Source: Opitutaceae bacterium
GTDB taxonomy: Bacteria; Verrucomicrobiota; Verrucomicrobiia; Opitutales; Opitutaceae
Reading direction: 5' to 3'
Length of the DNA: 9,501 nucleotides
NCBI GenBank assembly: GCA_031282705.1
Contig: JAITDF010000180.1
Span: forward strand, 1 to 9,501
This document shows positions 5,984 to 9,501 of the stretch, one piece after another. The translations under genes and the position numbers were made by a program. Under the pieces are notes generated by a model. The model was not told where the DNA came from. It saw only the letters and a program-made list of their open reading frames with translations, and searched no databases. The stretch's first letter is position 1. Each line of letters begins with the position of its first letter.

Positions 5984-8900
5984 GGGATTTGCGCCCCCGC
6001 CCCCGCCGCCGAGCCGCCCTCCCCCGCCGAGCCTGCCGCGCCCGCCGCCGGCGCCGCCGAGCCCGCGCCCGCCCCATCGCGGCAGACCCTCGCCGTCACC
6101 GGCCGCGTCTTCAACACCGTCACCGGCTACTACGTGCGCAGCGCCGAAGTCCGCCTCGCCGGCACCGACAACATCGTCTATACCGAGGACGGCGGCGCCT
6201 ACCGCATCGAAGTCCCCGCCGGCCCCGTCACCCTCACCGCCAGCTACGCCGGCGTCCAATCCGCCACCCTCACCCTCGACGCCCGCCCCGGCGCGCCCAA
6301 CATCCTCGACTTCGAGCTCCAGCCCCTCGGCGCCCCCGCCGCCGCCGCCGCACCCGGCAGGGAGGAAATCGTCATGCTCGAAGCCCTCACCGTCTCCGAG
6401 GAACGCGTCGGCCAGGCCAAGGCCATCCAGGAGCAGCGCGCCGCCATCAACGTCAAGACCGTCATCGCCACCGACAACTTCGGCGAACTCACCCAAGGCA
6501 ACATGGGCGAGTTCCTCAAATACATGCCCGGCATCGCCCTCGACTACACCGAAGTCGAGGCCACCGGCGTGCGCATCGGCGGCCTCGACCCCAAATACAC
6601 CGGCTTCTCCACCGACGGCATCAACCTCGCCTCCGCCAACTCCTCCGCCTCCCGCGCCCTCGACATCGCCTCCGTCTCCATCACCGGCATCGAAGCCATC
6701 GAGTTCAACCAGACCCTCACCGCCAGCATGGACCCCGCCTCCGCCGCCGGCAACATCAACCTCAAAAGCAAATACTCCTTCAACATCAAGAAAAACACCT
6801 TCCGCTACCAAATCGGCCTCGACGGCACCAGCGACGCCCTCGACTTCGGCCGCGACTACATGCCCGACGACAAACTCCACTACCGCATCCACCCCGGCGG
6901 CATGTTGAACTACGGCGGCACCTTCTTCAACCGCCGCCTCGGCCTCGAAGCCAGCGTCAGCAGCTACACCTCCTACGTCCTCCAAACCTTCAACCAAGTG
7001 CGCTACTCCTACTACACCGGCGACCTCCCCGGCACCCTCGTCTCCAGCCCCGTCATCGCCCAAATCACCTGGCGCCCCGGCCCCAAAATCTACGAACGCA
7101 CCGCCGCCAACCTCTCCTTCGACTTCAAAATCACCCCCAAGCTCATCCTCTCCCTCCGCGGCAACTACAACAAAAGCGAAGGCGAATACATGAACCTCTA
7201 CACCCGCCTCGCCGCCTACGACTACACCTCCGCCACCGCCAGCCGCAACGGCCCCTCCCTCAGCATCCAGACCGCCGACTCCACCCTCACCAACTGGGTC
7301 GTCACCCCCACCAACGCCACCAGCACCAACTCCCGCCTCTACACCGAATACTCCCGGCACCGCTCCAAAACCGTCAACCAGCTCCTCTCCCCCCGCCTCA
7401 GCTACAAAAACGGCCCCCTCAACATCGAACTCCGCACCGCCTACACCAAGGCCCGCAGCACCTTCCTCGACGGCGGCGAACACATGTTCCGCTCCACCGG
7501 CTCCCGCATGTCCGGCATCGGCTGGACCGCCACACGCCCCTCCGAAGGCTCCCCCGCCTGGACCCTCACCCAGACCGACGGCATGGACTGGCGCGTCCCC
7601 CAAAACTGGAGCCGCTCCAACACCTACGACTCCGTCCTCTACACCAACCCCGAAGTCACCGAAAACGAACAATTCTCCGGCTACCTCGACATCACCTACG
7701 CCCGCCGCGTCTTCGGCCAGCCCGTCACCTTCAAGGCCGGCGGCGGCGCCCGCCACAACGACTACACCTACACCGGACGCGACGACCGCTACAACTACCT
7801 CGGCCCCAGCGCCCGCCAGATCGAAGACACCATCCCCTGGACCCAAAACTACATCTTCGACTACAAATACGGCAACGTCACCGACCAAAACTGGCGCGCC
7901 GACAGCGAATACGAACTGGGCCGCCTCTTCATGGCCCACCCCGAATGGTTCCAATACGACGCGATCCGCTCCTACGCCCGCAACATGCTCAAACCCCGCG
8001 AGGCCTCCGAAGACATCAACGCCGCCTACATCGAAGCCACCTCCCGCTACAAGGCATGGCAGTTCAACCTCGGCCTCCGCTACGAAACCACCACCACCAA
8101 GGCCAAAGTCACCCGCATGAGACCCGCCGAGGACATCGCCGCCGCCAAAGCCCTCGCCTCCCAGGAACAAATCGACTCCGGCATGTTCGACGACACCGCC
8201 TCCATCGCCGGCATCAACTTCAAATACTACAACGGCCAGCGCATCACCCGCGAACGCGACTACGACAACCTCTTCCTCTCCGGCGGCCTCAAATACGACA
8301 TCACCCAAAACCTCCGCTTCCAACTCTCCGCCTCCCAGTCCATCCTCCGCCCCAACTACTCCAACATCGCCGGCGTCATCAGCTTCTACGACACCAACTA
8401 CTCCACCGACATCTGGGTCCCCAACCCCATCCTCAAACCCGAGCGCGCCACCAAATACTACGCCGGCCTCAAATACTACCTCAACCCCGCCGGCTCCATC
8501 GGCCTCTCCGCCTACCGCCTCGACATCCGCGACAAACAAATCAACGGCATCCAAATCACCCAGGAACAAGCCGAGCAACAACTCGGCTTCCCCCTCCGCG
8601 ACGCCATCGACCTCGTCGTCGACAACGAATCCGGCGGCTCCGGCTCCGGCGGCGGCGGCGACGAAAGCGGCGACGACAACAACGACGTCACCGTCATCTA
8701 CACCCCCATCACCTACCGCTCCACCGTCAACGTCGCCGGCACCCGCACCATCTACGGCGTCACCTTCGACTACGACCAGCAACTCACCTTCCTCCCCGGC
8801 TTCCTCAAAGGCCTCGGCGTCTTCGGCTCCTACACCTGGTCCGAAATGCAAAACGCCCGCGAAGACGAAGAAATCATCGGCGTCATCAACCACTCCGCCA

Positions 8901-9214
8901 ACGGCGGCATCAAATACCGCTACAAACGCTTCAACCTCCAACTCCGCGCCTCCTGGCAGGACGACCAGCTCAAACGCGTCACCCGCCCCCAACCCGGTCG
9001 CGACTGGATCCTCGACGACCACGTTTACCAGAAATCCCGCATCATCTGGGACCTCTCCGGCGGCTTCAACCTCGCCCGCGACCTCGACCTCGTCTTCGCC
9101 ATCCGCAACGTCTTCAACGCCCCCCAAATCCTCTACTCCAACGAACGCAGCCGCATGCACGAATACTACGACACCGGCGCCATCTGCAGCGTCAGCCTCA
9201 AAGGCGCCTTCTGA
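5846..9214 (+). CDS. TonB-dependent outer-membrane receptor with N-terminal carboxypeptidase-regulatory-like domain
   Basis: A 1122-residue outer-membrane importer, powered by the TonB-ExbB-ExbD system. Domains in order: a 30-residue basic/Pro-rich start; the hydrophobic signal core KFGIFLGFGILGFGICA (34-50) with likely cleavage after about APAA55; an Ala/Pro-rich spacer (51-78); a carboxypeptidase-regulatory-like beta-sandwich (about 81-158, TLAVTGRVFNTVTGYYVRSA...); the TonB box EIVMLEALTVSEER (174-187); a plug (about 195-310) with GEFLKYMPGIALDY, VRIGGLDPKYTGFSTDGIN and IEAIEFNQTLTASMDPASAAGNINLKSK-type sequence; then the 22-strand-type barrel ending in VSLKGAF. Length suits the large Xanthomonas/Caulobacter-style receptors. 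Residues 926-947 form an Asp/Gly-rich, probably extracellular, loop. The ligand is not evident; no sugar or siderophore gene is nearby. The frame stays open upstream to 4940, but that part overlaps the autotransporter and reads as an Arg/Pro-rich shadow, so I start at the ATG at 5846. No ribosome binding site is seen. Confidence 0.88.
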   Translation: MNTSSASFTRATAPVTPPRKPAAARAPLKFPPLKFGIFLGFGILGFGICAPAPAAEPPSPAEPAAPAAGAAEPAPAPSRQTLAVTGRVFNTVTGYYVRSAEVRLAGTDNIVYTEDGGAYRIEVPAGPVTLTASYAGVQSATLTLDARPGAPNILDFELQPLGAPAAAAAPGREEIVMLEALTVSEERVGQAKAIQEQRAAINVKTVIATDNFGELTQGNMGEFLKYMPGIALDYTEVEATGVRIGGLDPKYTGFSTDGINLASANSSASRALDIASVSITGIEAIEFNQTLTASMDPASAAGNINLKSKYSFNIKKNTFRYQIGLDGTSDALDFGRDYMPDDKLHYRIHPGGMLNYGGTFFNRRLGLEASVSSYTSYVLQTFNQVRYSYYTGDLPGTLVSSPVIAQITWRPGPKIYERTAANLSFDFKITPKLILSLRGNYNKSEGEYMNLYTRLAAYDYTSATASRNGPSLSIQTADSTLTNWVVTPTNATSTNSRLYTEYSRHRSKTVNQLLSPRLSYKNGPLNIELRTAYTKARSTFLDGGEHMFRSTGSRMSGIGWTATRPSEGSPAWTLTQTDGMDWRVPQNWSRSNTYDSVLYTNPEVTENEQFSGYLDITYARRVFGQPVTFKAGGGARHNDYTYTGRDDRYNYLGPSARQIEDTIPWTQNYIFDYKYGNVTDQNWRADSEYELGRLFMAHPEWFQYDAIRSYARNMLKPREASEDINAAYIEATSRYKAWQFNLGLRYETTTTKAKVTRMRPAEDIAAAKALASQEQIDSGMFDDTASIAGINFKYYNGQRITRERDYDNLFLSGGLKYDITQNLRFQLSASQSILRPNYSNIAGVISFYDTNYSTDIWVPNPILKPERATKYYAGLKYYLNPAGSIGLSAYRLDIRDKQINGIQITQEQAEQQLGFPLRDAIDLVVDNESGGSGSGGGGDESGDDNNDVTVIYTPITYRSTVNVAGTRTIYGVTFDYDQQLTFLPGFLKGLGVFGSYTWSEMQNAREDEEIIGVINHSANGGIKYRYKRFNLQLRASWQDDQLKRVTRPQPGRDWILDDHVYQKSRIIWDLSGGFNLARDLDLVFAIRNVFNAPQILYSNERSRMHEYYDTGAICSVSLKGAF

Positions 9215-9412
9215 CCCCCCTCGTTCTCGTTCTCTCCCTCCACCTCTCCCTCCTTCTCCTTCCTCTTTCTCTTTCCTCTTTCCTCCACCTCTCCCTCCAC
9301 CTCATTCCCACCCTCCACCCTCCACCCGCCACCCGCCAACCGCCACCCGCTCACCCACTTCACCCACTTCACCCACTTCGCCAACCCGCCACCCACCAAC
9401 CCGCCGCCACCC
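9215..9412 (+). promoter_or_regulatory. 198-nt pyrimidine-rich, G-poor leader/spacer
   Basis: The whole gap between the receptor stop and the next ATG is a C/T tract with scattered A and only about ten G residues. It begins as TCTCC/TTTCC units, passes into CCACCC units, and includes three exact tandem copies of CACCCACTT at 9352-9378. It contains no hairpin or T-run that would end the receptor transcript and no purine-rich ribosome binding site (start context GCCACCCATGAAC). I read it as transcribed spacer and 5' leader of the next gene. Confidence 0.5.
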
Positions 9413-9501
9413 ATGAACACCACCCGCCGCCACACCACCGCCGCCGCCCCCGCCCCCCATTTCTCCCCCTCCCGGAAGAATTTCTCCCCCTTCCCGAAAA
9501 C
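9413..9501 (+). CDS. Start of a third plus-strand gene, truncated by the window end; product unknown
   Basis: From the ATG at 9413 the frame stays open to the window end and reads MNTTRRHTTAAAPAPHFSPS then RKNFSPFPK, 29 full codons. The same NNC-rich codon use as the two genes before it, the same CCCATGAACACC start context as the receptor, and a leader like that of the autotransporter support it as a real start. The basic, Pro/Ser-rich beginning resembles the long n-region of the receptor's signal peptide, so a secreted or membrane protein is plausible, but the hydrophobic core would lie beyond the window. The near-duplication FSPSRKN/FSPFPK reflects a tandem 20-21 nt DNA repeat at 9460-9500. 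No function can be assigned. Confidence 0.45.
   Translation, partial: MNTTRRHTTAAAPAPHFSPSRKNFSPFPK

Noticed and set aside
5973..6010. Receptor as a lipoprotein, from the Cys at residue 49
   Set aside because: The residue before the Cys is Ile (FGIC), which does not fit the lipobox requirement for Gly, Ala or Ser. An AxA-type cleavage site follows shortly after.
5633..9160. A 1175-codon open frame on the minus strand opposite the receptor gene (and an 840-codon one at 3261-5783)
   Set aside because: They are mirror images of genes with strong C-ending codon bias: the products are Gly/Val/Glu/Ala/Asp-rich with no domain, signal or motif, while the plus-strand frames contain clear families.

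Overview
The window looks like a chromosomal segment of a high-GC Gram-negative bacterium. A Verrucomicrobiota of the Opitutaceae type fits best. That is an inference from three things: dense intergenic palindromes built on GCCCCGAAGGGGC-like and GCAGGTTTGGAAACCTGC-like cores, an autotransporter with autotransporter-associated beta-strand repeats, and a large TonB-dependent receptor with a TonB box of the 'EIVMLEALTVSEER' style. No marker gene settles the taxonomy.

Layout: 1-472 is non-coding and holds a 283-bp inverted-repeat element followed by short palindromes. On the minus strand, 473-1714 (possibly to 1747) encodes an imidazolonepropionase-like amidohydrolase (hutI) with no other histidine-degradation gene in view. 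From 1748 to 2986 there is no convincing gene: first a cluster of large nested hairpins (1817-2203), then an AT-richer stretch with small palindromes that probably includes the promoter region of the plus-strand genes. A pyrimidine-rich leader (2990-3086) precedes an 895-residue autotransporter (3087-5774). After a 71-nt gap comes a 1122-residue TonB-dependent receptor (5846-9214), then a second, longer pyrimidine-rich leader (9215-9412) and the first codons of a further plus-strand gene (9413 to the window end).

How the genes work together: the autotransporter and the receptor are co-directional and have no obvious terminator between them, so they probably form a cell-surface operon. One protein would display a beta-helical passenger on the outer membrane, and the other would take up an unidentified ligand with energy from TonB. 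HutI is a cytoplasmic catabolic enzyme, transcribed divergently and unrelated to them.

The most striking observation is at the start of the receptor gene. An array of the 7-mer AAATCCC begins immediately after the autotransporter stop codon. The reverse complement of the same array lies inside the receptor reading frame, where it encodes the hydrophobic core of the signal peptide. The two copies can pair into a stem of about 36 bp that encloses the receptor's start codon. The plus-strand genes and leaders also strongly avoid G and show no Shine-Dalgarno sequence.
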